This document shows, one piece after another, positions 45,360 through 55,834 of a stretch of DNA of 64,000 nt (position 1 is the stretch's first letter; each line of letters opens with the position of its first letter). This DNA comes from Chaetoderma sp. LZ-2023a (taxonomy: Eukaryota > Mollusca > Caudofoveata > Chaetodermatida > Chaetodermatidae): assembly GCA_034401795.1 (NCBI GenBank), contig CM067372.1, forward strand, positions 42,388,429 through 42,452,428. The letters are read 5' to 3'. A model generated the notes under the pieces. That model did not search any database and had not been told where the DNA came from. It was given only the letters and a program-made list of their open reading frames with translations. Position numbers and translations under genes: made by a program.

Positions 45360-48269
45360 TTACTCATCCGTGTCAGAGTCATCTTCGACAATTGTATGCT
45401 GAACATTGTCACACATTTCACCTCCCATAGAAAGGCATGCTTCAGTGCAGAGTAGATTGTTAGCCTTGCATTGACAGAGATCTGTTCTTTTGCAGGCAGA
45501 CTTTTGACATCTACATGATGCGAGTTGAATTAATCCAAATGGAGCAGGATCCTTTGACATTAGAACAGGCTTGAGTAGACCATCTACTATACTCCAGCCA
45601 TGTCCATTTGGAGATGGAAGATTCTGAACAGCTTGCAATGAACGTCTCCAAACAAGAGCTTGAAAATTGGCCCTTTTGGTGTGATGCTTTAGACTATTCG
45701 ATGTAGGTGGAAGATTTTCATTTCTTTGTCTCTTTTGACAAAAGAGCCAATAGCGGGTTTCATCAGCTGTCTTTCCCACATCCCTGGTGGTATACAACTC
45801 ACAGTCAAATTTCTCACATAGAATTGCAGTATTCGGTGATAAGTCAACATGTTCGCCGAGTTGGGCTAAGCTAAGCTGATGACATTCAGATGACTTTAAG
45901 AGATTGAATGATTTTCTCTTAGCGACTCCAAATAATGCACTAGTGCTATCACAACCTGTAAGAGAATGAAACCCAGGCAAAGACAGACAGATAGCTGGGC
46001 CCAGTACTTGAGCAACTGTATGTATTGGTATGTATCGCAATTTGTCCTTTGTGCCCGTACGGAACCATAGTTCAGAACAGTGAAGCGAACGATACGTATA
46101 TATACTAAGTACTGCCACGTCTGTATCAGGAGACTGTATAACAACACGCATGTGGTCTTTTGAAGCGTGTAGCGCATGCAACATCATACGCGTATCTGCT
46201 TCCTCGTGATCTGATCGAAGTTCTTCCAAATACGACGAATTGTTCGCTGAAATGACAACAACATCCATTCCATCATTAAAGCCACCAGCAAGAATGACGC
46301 AATTGTCGGCAGATAGCATATTTGGACCAGTATCATGCCACCGCTTGCTGAGAAATGCAACCAGGTTACTTTTGTTGCTTGGATTGCTGATGTACTTGGC
46401 CCATTGCTTTGGAACGGGAGTATTTTCTCCAGCAATCTTTACTTCCAATGCTGTTGATGACCCACGTTTTAGCCGCTCTTCCGCTTTGAGAGATTCCAGT
46501 CTATCATATCTGTCAAAAACTATATCTACTCTGTTGCAGTCTTCTTGATTCAGTGGAACTGTAAAGATGTGCCAGTATTTATCAGCCAATTCTCCAAATG
46601 TAGACGTACCTCCAGTTTTAACCATTTGCACAATTGCCATGCCATCTACTACATAAGCTGTTGCGCCTGTCTTGTCAACAGGTGGAAGCCGTCCATCAAC
46701 ATTTACTTCCTTTTCTAGTTCACTTAACAAAACACTTTTCACATTCTTTCTTAGAGTCCCATCCGTATGTGACAATGATAGTGGAACAGCAGACAGTTCA
46801 TACGTCATCACTAGTTTTAAATCAACATCTCTGGACCGTGCGGCAATAATTAATCGACCAAATAGTTCACGGTCAGATCTCACATTGTGAATTTTTTCAT
46901 CATTTGTTTTGAGTTTTTTCTTCTGTGCTAGGCTGGCAAATGTTTTAAGTTTTAAGTGTGGCAACATGTCCCAAAAGCTTCTCGTGTTAGTGTCCAGCCG
47001 CTCCTGAACAAAATTGTCCATAATCTCCTTACCAATGTCACAGGCGGAAACAAGTCTCTTGGCGATTTCACTAGGCAATACCACGCCAGTTGCAATGTTT
47101 ACAAGCGGTAGACACTCGCTGTCGTCGTTTTCCGCAATATTAAAGGGATTGGTCATTATATCTGATGAGAACATCGAAAGTATCTTCTGCACATCGGTTT
47201 CATCCCTGTTCATTCGATTAGTCCCCATTTCCTTATGTACTCCAAACATGTGACTATCTTGTAACCCACACATTTGCTTTGTGACCGTTGTTATGGCTGC
47301 CCTCTCGTGGCTAGTTAAAAACCACCTCTCCAGAGCTCCTGGCTTTTGTGTTATTCCAATAATACCACCTCGCTTTTTGGAATCCAAATTAATCGATTGC
47401 TCTAAGGCCATATCTGTCCACACTTGATTGAATGGATGGTGTGAGCGACTTACGGAATGATTTCCATTCAAGAATTGTTCATGTACATGGGGATGTGTAC
47501 TTGGAAGCATCTTCATGTCCGCAAGATATATTGGCAGCCATCTTGCATAATTGGTTCTGTCCATGCTGTAGAAATATGGCGCCATAGCAGCAGTAGCAGA
47601 TAGGTGTGCCTGCCAATCTCCAGTTCTCTCAGCTCTTATGAATCCAAGCAGCAGCTCTACCATATGAATATATGATTTCCAAAATGCGAACAGGTGTGAT
47701 TTCGAGCTTGACTCAACTTTAAAGGATTTGAACAGCTGTTGCAATTTATTCATGTACATACACACCTCTTTGAAATTTTCTTGCAGTGCGTCTAAATCGT
47801 CAATGCTGCTTCGGCACATCTTAATTTTCTCATTCAGACTCTCCAAATCTGGAGTAATGTGGTCTTCATGTTGTCCATTTTGTTGAACCCATTTGGAAAA
47901 AGACTGCCATTGTAATCGCAGCAGCGCTTCCAGAACCAATTTGTGAGCCCTCACTCCTCGATTATATGACTTCCCTTTAAGTAGAGCAGCAGCCGTGCTG
48001 CTACCATATGTGTTGGCCTCTATGAGGAGATCTTCTAAGCCAGAGTCATCAAACATCTTTCCAATAACAGCTAAGTAGTTTAGTGCAATGTGGAATCCCC
48101 CCAGTCTGATCACAGTGTCACTAAACTCTTCTTTATATCGCCACTGTATCTCCTTTGCCTTGACATATATGGCAATGACAATGAGAGCGATGTGAGGTGT
48201 AGTATTCATTTTAATTAGTTTTTCCGCACCGATTACCACCACATCCATCTGTCTCATTCCAACCACCAT
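45360..48269 (-). CDS. Academ-type transposase: XPG/FEN-like nuclease with Cys8 tail, 969 aa
   Basis: A single uninterrupted frame. Residues 1-500 are an alpha-helical region with LGGFHIALNYLAVIGKM, characteristic of this widespread invertebrate protein family. The nuclease part has, in order, VVDGMAIVQM (Asp542), IVFDRYDRLESLKAEERLKR (Asp586), DHEEADTRMM (Glu689, Glu690, Asp692), QSPDTDVAVL (Asp715, Asp717) and SLTGCDSTSALFG (Asp774). This matches the acidic metal-binding set and order of FEN/XPG enzymes. The C-terminus has eight Cys (about 917-953), probably a zinc finger, then an acidic end. It is expected to cut transposon ends. The first ATG is used here, but relatives seem to extend further N-terminally, so the frame may be 5'-truncated or have an upstream exon. 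The Tc1 element lies 139 bp upstream of this ATG. Confidence 0.85.
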   Translation of the reverse strand: MVVGMRQMDVVVIGAEKLIKMNTTPHIALIVIAIYVKAKEIQWRYKEEFSDTVIRLGGFHIALNYLAVIGKMFDDSGLEDLLIEANTYGSSTAAALLKGKSYNRGVRAHKLVLEALLRLQWQSFSKWVQQNGQHEDHITPDLESLNEKIKMCRSSIDDLDALQENFKEVCMYMNKLQQLFKSFKVESSSKSHLFAFWKSYIHMVELLLGFIRAERTGDWQAHLSATAAMAPYFYSMDRTNYARWLPIYLADMKMLPSTHPHVHEQFLNGNHSVSRSHHPFNQVWTDMALEQSINLDSKKRGGIIGITQKPGALERWFLTSHERAAITTVTKQMCGLQDSHMFGVHKEMGTNRMNRDETDVQKILSMFSSDIMTNPFNIAENDDSECLPLVNIATGVVLPSEIAKRLVSACDIGKEIMDNFVQERLDTNTRSFWDMLPHLKLKTFASLAQKKKLKTNDEKIHNVRSDRELFGRLIIAARSRDVDLKLVMTYELSAVPLSLSHTDGTLRKNVKSVLLSELEKEVNVDGRLPPVDKTGATAYVVDGMAIVQMVKTGGTSTFGELADKYWHIFTVPLNQEDCNRVDIVFDRYDRLESLKAEERLKRGSSTALEVKIAGENTPVPKQWAKYISNPSNKSNLVAFLSKRWHDTGPNMLSADNCVILAGGFNDGMDVVVISANNSSYLEELRSDHEEADTRMMLHALHASKDHMRVVIQSPDTDVAVLSIYTYRSLHCSELWFRTGTKDKLRYIPIHTVAQVLGPAICLSLPGFHSLTGCDSTSALFGVAKRKSFNLLKSSECHQLSLAQLGEHVDLSPNTAILCEKFDCELYTTRDVGKTADETRYWLFCQKRQRNENLPPTSNSLKHHTKRANFQALVWRRSLQAVQNLPSPNGHGWSIVDGLLKPVLMSKDPAPFGLIQLASCRCQKSACKRTDLCQCKANNLLCTEACLSMGGEMCDNVQHTIVEDDSDTDE

Positions 48270-48407
48270 TACCTGGGTGCTTTGTCAACAGTGGTACAGC
48301 TGGATATACAGATTCTATGATGGAGTTAGTATACATACATAAAATATAACCTTCACATTTCACCCTCGCCTTTGGTATATGCATGCAAAATGTATGTTGG
48401 ATATATA

Positions 48408-50064
48408 CACCTGTGCAAAAGTTAAGCACCACCCTATTTTTACGCACATGCGAGGGTATATTCATGTGCTATGAAGAAAGCAATAGCATAAACATTTATG
48501 TACCCATCCATCTTAGTGCAAGAGGTAATAATGCAACTAGAGGAATGCTGATTATGATGGTGGGGAAACACTGTATGTTTTTGTTTGAACTTGAAAACGA
48601 GGCCTGAATATGGTTACGTTGACACAACTGACAACTATTGCCCTACAGTTGACACACGTGGCTAGATTGTCATTAATGGTGTCTGAAAACGAAGTTTAAC
48701 ATCTGTGCACGAGTTTGAGACTGTCATTATTAATACCGGGTATATCCACCTTGTGCCTGGATGACGGCCTGGACACGACGTCTCATGCTGGTCACCAACC
48801 GACTGATACGCCATTGTGGTATTCGTTGCCATTCAAGATGGAGTGCGTCTGTTAATTCCTGTAGGTTCTGCACAGGAGGATCCCTCCTTCTCACCATGTT
48901 TCCCAGAATGTCCCAGATATGCTCAATAGGGTTCATGTCAGGGCTCCTTGCCGGCCATGGTAGGGTTTCGATGGCATTCTGGCGGAGGTATTCATGCACA
49001 GCTCTAGCACGACGTGGTCGGGCGTTGTCATCCATGAATATAGGGTGGGTTCCAGGTGCATGATTTACAAAATGAGGGACCACAACTCTATCCAGTATGG
49101 AATCTTGATATCTTTGTCCATTTAGTGTTCCAGGTACAGTCAACAGATCCAGCTTACAATCAAATGAGATGCACCCCCATATCATAACGGAACCGCCACC
49201 AAATGGAGCTTCTTCCATGATGTTACGTTGGTCGTACGCCGTGCGTCTGGACCTCCATACACGAGTTCGACCATCTGTGGCATGAAGCAGGAACCGACTT
49301 TCATCGGACCAGTGTACCCGTCTCCAGGATCTCATGTTCCAGTGTCTTCTTTCGTTGCACCACCTCAGACGCTCCTCTTTGTGGTGTGCAGTGAGGAGAG
49401 GACGTCTGACAGGTCTCCTAGCTTTCATGCCAGCAGCATACAGTCTCCTTTTGATGGTAGACATTGACACTCTATTGCGCGTTTCCCATTGCTGGCTGAG
49501 CACTCTGCTGTTGGTGAATGGAGATCTCCTAACAAGGCATACTAGGGCTCGATCATCACGGGCAGTAGTCTTCTTCGGTCTTCCAGATCTAGGCCTGTCC
49601 TTCACCTCATTAGTTTGCCCATGTTTTGCAATCAAATGACTGATTACAGTATGGTTAATGTTCAGCTGTCTGCCAATCTCTCTGCATGACATACCAGTGG
49701 TATGCATGCCTATGATTTGCCATTTCACACGATCACTTAACCTTCGTCTTGCCATAGCGGTTCACAATCAAGAGCTATTTCTCTCTGTACAAATAAACCA
49801 CGGTCATGAACACAAAATTCTTAATCTTGTCGCCTAAATCTGTATGTAATGTTCTACACCTCAAACTGGACTTTTACATAACTGAACACGTGTGCTGTTT
49901 CCTGCCATGCACGGACATCAAGCGGCGTGAAGTCATGCATGCATGTGCATTTCGTACTTGGAATTATGTCAGCTAACGCGGGGACAAAAAGTATGGCAGT
50001 CTAGTTGTACCATCATGTTTCTACGTTCTATTGTTTTTGCTGGTGCTTAACTTTTGCACAGGTG
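48408..50064 (-). mobile_element. Tc1/mariner element, apparently complete
   Basis: The 24-bp perfect inverted ends begin CACCTGTGCAAAAGTTAAGC and are flanked by TA at 48406-48407 and 50065-50066. The length of 1657 bp and a full transposase frame are normal for Tc1 elements. It is inserted inside the Academ-like element, upstream of the nuclease gene and in the same orientation. Confidence 0.95.
48730..49755 (-). CDS. Tc1-family DD34E transposase, 341 aa, intact
   Basis: The frame runs from ATG at 49755 to a stop at 48730. Residues 1-110 form the paired-type DNA-binding part (MSCREIGRQLNINHTVISHL) with a GRPKK minor-groove motif. The catalytic core has HWSDESRF (Asp151), IFMDDNARP (Asp243) and DMNPIEHIWD (Glu278), and 34 residues separate Asp243 from Glu278, giving DD34E. 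Length is normal for the family. The usual NARPH position reads NARPR, a change next to the second Asp. It cuts and pastes the element at TA sites. With intact ends and frame it could be active. Confidence 0.95.
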   Translation of the reverse strand: MARRRLSDRVKWQIIGMHTTGMSCREIGRQLNINHTVISHLIAKHGQTNEVKDRPRSGRPKKTTARDDRALVCLVRRSPFTNSRVLSQQWETRNRVSMSTIKRRLYAAGMKARRPVRRPLLTAHHKEERLRWCNERRHWNMRSWRRVHWSDESRFLLHATDGRTRVWRSRRTAYDQRNIMEEAPFGGGSVMIWGCISFDCKLDLLTVPGTLNGQRYQDSILDRVVVPHFVNHAPGTHPIFMDDNARPRRARAVHEYLRQNAIETLPWPARSPDMNPIEHIWDILGNMVRRRDPPVQNLQELTDALHLEWQRIPQWRISRLVTSMRRRVQAVIQAQGGYTRY

Positions 50065-50218
50065 TATATGTTAGGTCGATATCCGTCTAAATATCATATA
50101 TGGTGAATCTAATACGATATTACTTTGAGTTATGACACGATCATGCTTATATCATTGTGCACTGTGGATACAGCCAAAGCCTAGACCCCCTATGCAAAGA
50201 AATCAGGATAACTAATTA

Positions 50219-50353
50219 GTGCTACCACAATTTGTTTGTACAACAGGGCTTAAAATGTGTGGGACATGTCCCCCAAGCCACAGCAAGTGTCAGACCTTCC
50301 GAATACTGGGTGTGCTACGTCACGATTCTGACCTAGCTTTAGCTCCTGGACTA
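50219..50353 (-). repeat. Academ-like right terminal inverted repeat
   Basis: Read on the - strand it begins TAGTCCAGGAGCTAA and continues with the same 19-bp block. It is 9 bp shorter than the left repeat between the terminus and that block. Confidence 0.8.
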
Positions 50354-50457
50354 TTAGGTTGAGCAACACATGTGCAACTGGCCATGAAAGTTATTGCACA
50401 GAATCCATTTTTCAAGATGGAAACCTGTGGGTATCTTGAATTTCATAACAACAATTA

Positions 50458-50818
50458 AGAGGAATCCATTTCTAGCTATGCCCCGCCCATTGCTAACTAA
50501 GATCCACCCAATGTTTTGCTGTTGGAATCAATTAAACACCTTGAAACCTCATTTCCCAGAATCTAAATGTCAAGGTAACAAGGTAAGCTGTTGAATATTT
50601 TGAAACTAATTTGACTGGAGGCTGCTATTGCTGCCAGTTTTAAAATATTCAACAGAATCTGTGTTAAATTTAAACCCATCAGACATACAATCTGTACACT
50701 TTACAGACTTATCTCACTTCATGACAAAGGAATAATACATCCTTATGATTGTGAGATTTAGCTCCATAGTGATGTAATTGATTATCATGTCAGATACCTG
50801 AGTGACAGATTGCCACAT
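50458..50818 (+). mobile_element. M1 element, subfamily 2
   Basis: It has AGCTATGCCCCGCCCATTGC, the palindrome from 50589 (GTTGAATATTTTGAAACTAA opposite TTTTAAAATATTCAACAG) and GAGTGACAGATTG at the end. Confidence 0.7.
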
Positions 50819-51293
50819 ATAATGGATTTCTAACTATCAGTCAAAGCTACATAGTCACCAAAAATTGATTTTCAAATAGGTTACCTGTTGACTAAATCAG
50901 ACCTCGTATGTGCACCAATTTTATAGGGATCCACCCCAAATATGTAAGCAATGAATTTCCAAAGTTTGGAAACAACTGTTCAAAGCTATAAAGTGATTTC
51001 CCGGAAAATGATATTCAAGAGTGCTGCTTGGTAACCAATTGACAAAAGGTACAGGGAGGTGTTATGGAAAGTGATTTTCAACGGATAGCACATAAAGGAT
51101 TTTCAGTGGCTTTTCATAATTCTATCAAAGTTACATAGAGTAGTCATATAGCAGGACATATTCACACTACCCACATGAAGATCCTCTAAGAAATATATAG
51201 TTGTCTTCTGTATTCAAGGATATTGCATAACATTTAGTATTTAATATTTTGTACGGTTACTAAGCAATGCACATGGGTAAATCAATGGCAACA
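50819..51293. other. Anonymous sequence
   Basis: No gene or repeat recognised. Confidence 0.4.
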
Positions 51294-51297
51294 TTAA

Positions 51298-51501
51298 CTC
51301 TTTAATGGTCAAATTTGGGCAAGAACAATTTTAATAGATGCACATAATTTCTGAAAATTTATCACTGGAATAATTGGTTCAGTTATTGAGCCAGTCATTC
51401 CACTAGTAAATTTTCAAAAATTGTATTCCCTTGGCCTGTAAATGGACGTTCCACAAGACCATTACAGATACCAGTTTTGGCTGGCTTGACTATTAAAGGA
51501 C
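51298..51501. mobile_element. M2 piggyBac-like MITE
   Basis: Left flank TTAA (51294-51297) and end CTCTTTAATGGTCAA. The central palindrome is CACTGGAATAATTGGTTCAG opposite TTGAGCCAGTCATTCCACTA, the right end GACTATTAAAGGA. The right TTAA has decayed. Confidence 0.65.
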
Positions 51502-51616
51502 TCATTGTATGACAAGGCTAATAAACAAGGTAGTGAACACTACAGAAATCTGAGTAAGTCTCTTACCAGCCATAGGTGTTCAAATGAAGGCTATTCTGAG
51601 GCTAGTAGAAATCGGG

Positions 51617-52717
51617 AAGAACTAGCACTATTGATAGCTTGACAGACCAGGCAGGACTAGCACTATTGAATTTGACAGACCAGGCAGGACTAGTACTATT
51701 GATCGCTTGCCAGATCAGGCAGAACTAGTACTATTGATAGTTTGAAAGATCAGGCAGGACTAGTACTATTGATCGCTTGCCAGATCAGGCAGGACTAGTA
51801 CTATTGATAGTTTGACAGACCAGGCAGGACTAGTACTATTGATCGCTTGCCAGACCAGACAGGACTAGTACTATTGATAGTTTGACAGACCAGACAGGAC
51901 TAGTACTATTGATCGCTTGCCAGATCAGGCAGGACTAGTACTATTGATAGTTTGACAGACCAGGCAGGACTAGCACTATTGATAGTTTGACAGACCAGGC
52001 AGGACTAGTACTATTGATAGTTTGACAGACCAGGCAGGACTAGTACTATTGATAGTTTGACAGACCAGGCAGGACTAGTACTATTGATAGTTTGACAGAC
52101 CAGGCAGGACTAGTACTATTGATAGTTTGACAGACCAGGCAGGACTAGTATTATTGATCGCTTGCCAGATCAAGCAGGACTAGGACTATTGATAGTTTGA
52201 CAGACCAGACAGGACTAGTACCATTGATAGTTTGACAGACCAGACAGGACTAGTACTATTGATAGTTTGACAGACCAGGCAGGACTAGTACTATTGATCG
52301 CTTGCCAGATCAGGCAGGACTAGCACTATTGATAGTTTGACAGACCAGACAGGACTAGTACCATTGATAGTTTGACAGACCAGACAGGACTAGTACTATT
52401 GATAGTTTGACAGACCAGGCAGGACTAGTACTATTGACAGTTTGACAGACCAGGCAGGACTAATACTATTGATAGTTTGACAAACCAGGCAGGACTAGTA
52501 CTATTTATAGTCTGACAGACCAGGCAGCACTAGTACTATTGATAGTTTGACAGACCAGACAGGACTAGTACTATTGATAGTTTGACAGACCAGGCAGGAC
52601 TAGTACTATTGACAGTTTGACAGACCAGGCAGGACTAATACTATTGATAGTTTGACAAACCAGGCAGGACTAGTACTATTGATAGTTTGACAGACCAGGC
52701 ACGACCAGCACTATAGA
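51617..52717. repeat. 35-bp minisatellite, about 31 units
   Basis: The unit is GATAGTTTGACAGACCAGGC plus AGGACTAGTACTATT. A variant (GATCGCTTGCCAGATC) alternates with it in the left third, and two multi-unit blocks recur at about 52200-52470 and 52320-52630, so variants spread as groups. Confidence 0.95.
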
Positions 52718-53764
52718 TCGTTTGACGATCCTTGGCAACTAGGACCAATGTGTATCCTACAGATTGTGTGCATAGAAATTAACCCTTTAACCCTTATTGA
52801 CAAGAAATTACAAATTCCTTATGATTTAAGGAATATTTGCTGAATATTTTGAAACTAAATTGACTGGGAGCTGTTGTTGGCCAGCTTACATCGCCACTGT
52901 TTTCAAAGTTATAACAATTATTGTTAAGAATGGTATGAAATAACACAAGCTCTGAATTTTCAAGTATTAAGACTAAACATAGGTGGAAAATTTGGTCGAA
53001 TATTGGCTAGTCCTTCATTTATGCACCACTAGCCATGTTGTATATAGGCTCATCCACGCTAATCTCGATTAATTAAATTCATAACACTAGGGTTGTGTTG
53101 CCATCAATCACTACATGTACGATAAATAACCCACATCAAACAGCAAGAATGGACCATTAGTGTTAAAGATAAATATAAAATTCACGGAAATTGACGTCTT
53201 TGCTGCACTGTGTGAACATGCTCGCAGTCACAGAAATAATTTAAGCACAAATAACATCTATACCCATCAGTCTGTATAATCTATTAAGACATGTAAGAGA
53301 ACTGTAGGTGTGAATTTATTACGAAAATACACATCAAGGTTTTCTAGCGTAACTTCTGTTCAAGTTTAAAAACAAGGCGATGGTATCATGTGCTTAGCAA
53401 ATGGTGCAAATCAACTCTAGGGTTGGTGGTGAATGAAATTGGCTCTCACGCTCTGAATCAATTTAAGTATCATTATTTATACAATAGCATATATTGTAAT
53501 AAAGAAATTGCACCTAACAGCAAACAATTTGACAATAACAGTCCATAACAGAATAATACATAATGTAAAACTTGTAAAACATATTCATATCGCTCTAAAA
53601 ATAAATAGATATAAAAAATTCAAATCTGACCTCTCTGTTTGGTGACAAGAATTGATATAATAATTAGCTTGACTAAAAAAAGGAATGACCTGTGGAATGA
53701 CCTGTGGATATTTAAAACATATCATTCCTGGTTGGGTTTGGGCTTTGTTAAAATCTGCATTGTA
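52718..53764. other. Anonymous sequence with M1 remnant
   Basis: 52838-52875 carries one M1 arm (GAATATTTTGAAACTAAATT). The rest, about 0.9 kb, is AT-rich and unassigned. Confidence 0.4.
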
Positions 53765-54155
53765 ATGGACCTTTCCAATTTTAGCTATGCCACGCCCATC
53801 CCTAGCTACACTCCACCCACACCTCACCATGTTGGGATCAATCGATCCCGGAACTCCCTGACTATCAATTCCAGAAATAAATACAGGTAAGCTGTTAAAT
53901 ATTCTGAAACTAATTTGACTGGGTGCTGTTGCTGCCTATGGTAGCAACAGTGCCCAGCCAAATTAATTTCAAAATATTCAACAGAATGCTTATTAAATGG
54001 TAAAGACATACAATTCGTATAACTTGTCGGACTATTAAGCACTAAAAACTGACTATTTCGAATCATCCATGACATCATGATTATGACATCATCCTACATG
54101 TCACTTTGTTGATTATGACATCATATGATAGGTGGACAAACTAGGAAAGGTTTAT
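53765..54155 (+). mobile_element. M1 element (TA type)
   Basis: Starts ATGGACCTTTCC, has AGCTATGCCACGCCCATCCC, the palindrome 53888-53990 with GCTGTTGCTGCC/GTAGCAACAG centre and TATTAAATGGTAAAGACATA, and ends near AGGAAAGG. Confidence 0.75.
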
Positions 54156-54181
54156 TAATAAACCATTCTGATGGTAAGCAT

Positions 54182-54417
54182 CTTCTTCTTCTTTTCGTTC
54201 GCTGATCATACCGCCAGTCCTGTAAGTGACTATCGACATGATCATAAGCATTAAGTGCGTGAATCCATGGTTTATTAGAGTGCGCCGTGCGGCCTGGAAC
54301 CTCCGTCTTCAGCACTCGAGGTTTCTGTCAGGGTTACCTCACCCTCACCTCCTTTAGTCGCCTCTTACGACACGCAGAGGATACGGAAGGTGTATTCTAA
54401 GCCCCACCTACAGGGCA
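54182..54417 (-). mobile_element. SINE-like retroposon with 11-bp target duplication
   Basis: ATGGTAAGCAT occurs directly on both sides (54171-54181 and 54418-54428). On the - strand the insert begins with TTGCCCTGTAGGTGGGGC, contains the conserved-looking GTGTCGTAAGAGGCGACTAA and a B-box-like GGTTCCAGGCC, and ends in (GAA)n. I recall the GTCGTAAGAGGCGACTAA block as common in molluscan repeats, but cannot name the family. Confidence 0.8.
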
Positions 54418-54607
54418 ATGGTAAGCATGATAATGCCTATTAGCAAAGCGCCCCAAGCAGTGCAACTACTCATAAATAACTATTGGCCATAAATTATTAT
54501 TTTTAATGCTGCTACCTCCACAACCCCCATCCCAACGACCAAGCAAAATATTACACGAAACAAACTAATTATCTAGAGGATTGTTGTAAAGCACAGATTG
54601 ATTCTGT

Positions 54608-55500
54608 TTAAAAGACGACATTTTAAATTTCTCATTGCTTTAGTATGGGAGTTTTGGGGGCTTTGGCAGGAAAATGATCCAAGATGGCTGCCATACCATT
54701 TATCCAAGAGTTTCGAAAGTGGCAAATCTGAAGTCAGCATACCAAAAAACCCTGTATAAAACCAATTTCGGTCAAAAATCGAATATAGTTGCTAGTTTTT
54801 TTAATGAATCAACTTCCCTTGAACCAACTTCTCATAGATTATCTTTCAGGGCATTTTATCAAAGCAAAATTCCCTGAGTTTTCCCTGATATTTCCGACAA
54901 ATTTACAAAATTCAATGAGAAAAATGTTCACTTTAACAAGGTTGCTGGGAAGTCAAGAGGTGGTTGTAGCAGCCTAACTAAGATGCTCAAGAGGTGGTTG
55001 TAGCAGCCTAACTAAGATGCTCAAGAGGTGGTTGTAGCAGCCTAACTAAGATGCTGATAATATATACATGGAAATATGGACACAACGTGGACACATGACA
55101 TACAGCAAACTGGCAAAAGCTGAAACCTTCCCTTCTGGCTCACTGCCAAATTGCTTCAGTTTTCCCTGATCCTTGGGGTTGTTTTTTTTTCAAATTCCAC
55201 GAGAAATTCATTTAAAGGTTTTTCCATGATTTATGAGTTGTGAATCGATCCCACACACCCCGAATATAATTAAAATTGGCCCAGTGGGTTTCGAGAAGCC
55301 ATTTTAAATTTACCATTGCTTTAATATGGGTTTTTGGTAGGAAGGTTATCCAAGATGGCTGCCAAACCCATTATCCGACAGTTTCGAAAATGACAAACAT
55401 GAAATCAGCCTACCCAAAAACCTAAACCCATTTTTATCTTCAAAATCCACCAAATAACAAAAGCTCTGCAAACAGCGCATACTACCCCATGATGACAAAC
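54608..55500 (-). mobile_element. AGCTCACC-family fragment H
   Basis: Two partial ~700-bp-type units (TCTCATTGCTTTAGTATGGG, GATCCAAGATGGCTGCCA, AGTTTCGAAAGTGGCAAA). Between them are a three-copy 34-bp repeat and unrelated sequence. Neither family end is present. Confidence 0.65.
54954..55055. repeat. 34-bp repeat, three perfect units
   Basis: The unit is CAAGAGGTGGTTGTAGCAGC plus CTAACTAAGATGCT, three times. Confidence 0.9.
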
Positions 55501-55834
55501 CAATAAATGAGAGCTGTCAGAAGATTCAAATTAATCCACTAAACGGTTATAGTGTTATCGACCGGAAACCAATTTTCAAGATGGCGGCCATATTGGATTT
55601 CGGATCATCTTCAAATTCGGTAATCTTCTTCCTCAGACTTTGTTGAAGTTTCAAAGTGATCCACTACACAAAATTGGAGTTACATGTACCATTCGGAAAC
55701 CAATTTTCAAGATGGCCAGTTCTGTTTTCCGCTACAGTTTTGTTGTCCACTGTGATCCGCTTGACAATATGAATCATTCACTGACTTTGTCAGATAGAGG
55801 AAAGAAATATCACAGTTACTAACATGATTAATTT
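55501..55834. repeat. Two related ~130-bp units
   Basis: CGGAAACCAATTTTCAAGAT recurs at about 55562 and 55694, each preceded by an AAGTGATCCACTA-like segment. It shares GATGGC(GG)CCATATTGGATT with the AGCTCACC family but is otherwise distinct. Confidence 0.55.

Larger units (their letters stand above)
44868..50353 (-). mobile_element. Academ-like DNA transposon with XPG-type nuclease gene
   Basis: Both ends start TAGTCC-GGAGC-AA in inverted orientation and share a 19-bp identical block, CGTAGCACACCCAGTATTC, plus TGTTGTACAA and AAATTGTGGTA. This gives ~140-bp diverged terminal inverted repeats. The direct repeat TTA lies outside on each side (44865-44867; 50354-50356). The element is 5486 bp, or about 3.8 kb without the nested Tc1 element. 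Its only gene encodes an XPG/FEN-like nuclease with a Cys8 tail. Academ-superfamily transposons are known for an XPG-domain transposase and 3-4-bp duplications, so I assign it there. Confidence 0.8.

Noticed and set aside
46184-46890. Short frames on both strands inside the Academ-like gene
   Set aside because: They overlap the 969-codon frame and have no independent evidence.
48761-49639. Plus-strand frames of 79-101 codons opposite the Tc1 gene
   Set aside because: Antisense shadows of the DD34E transposase frame.
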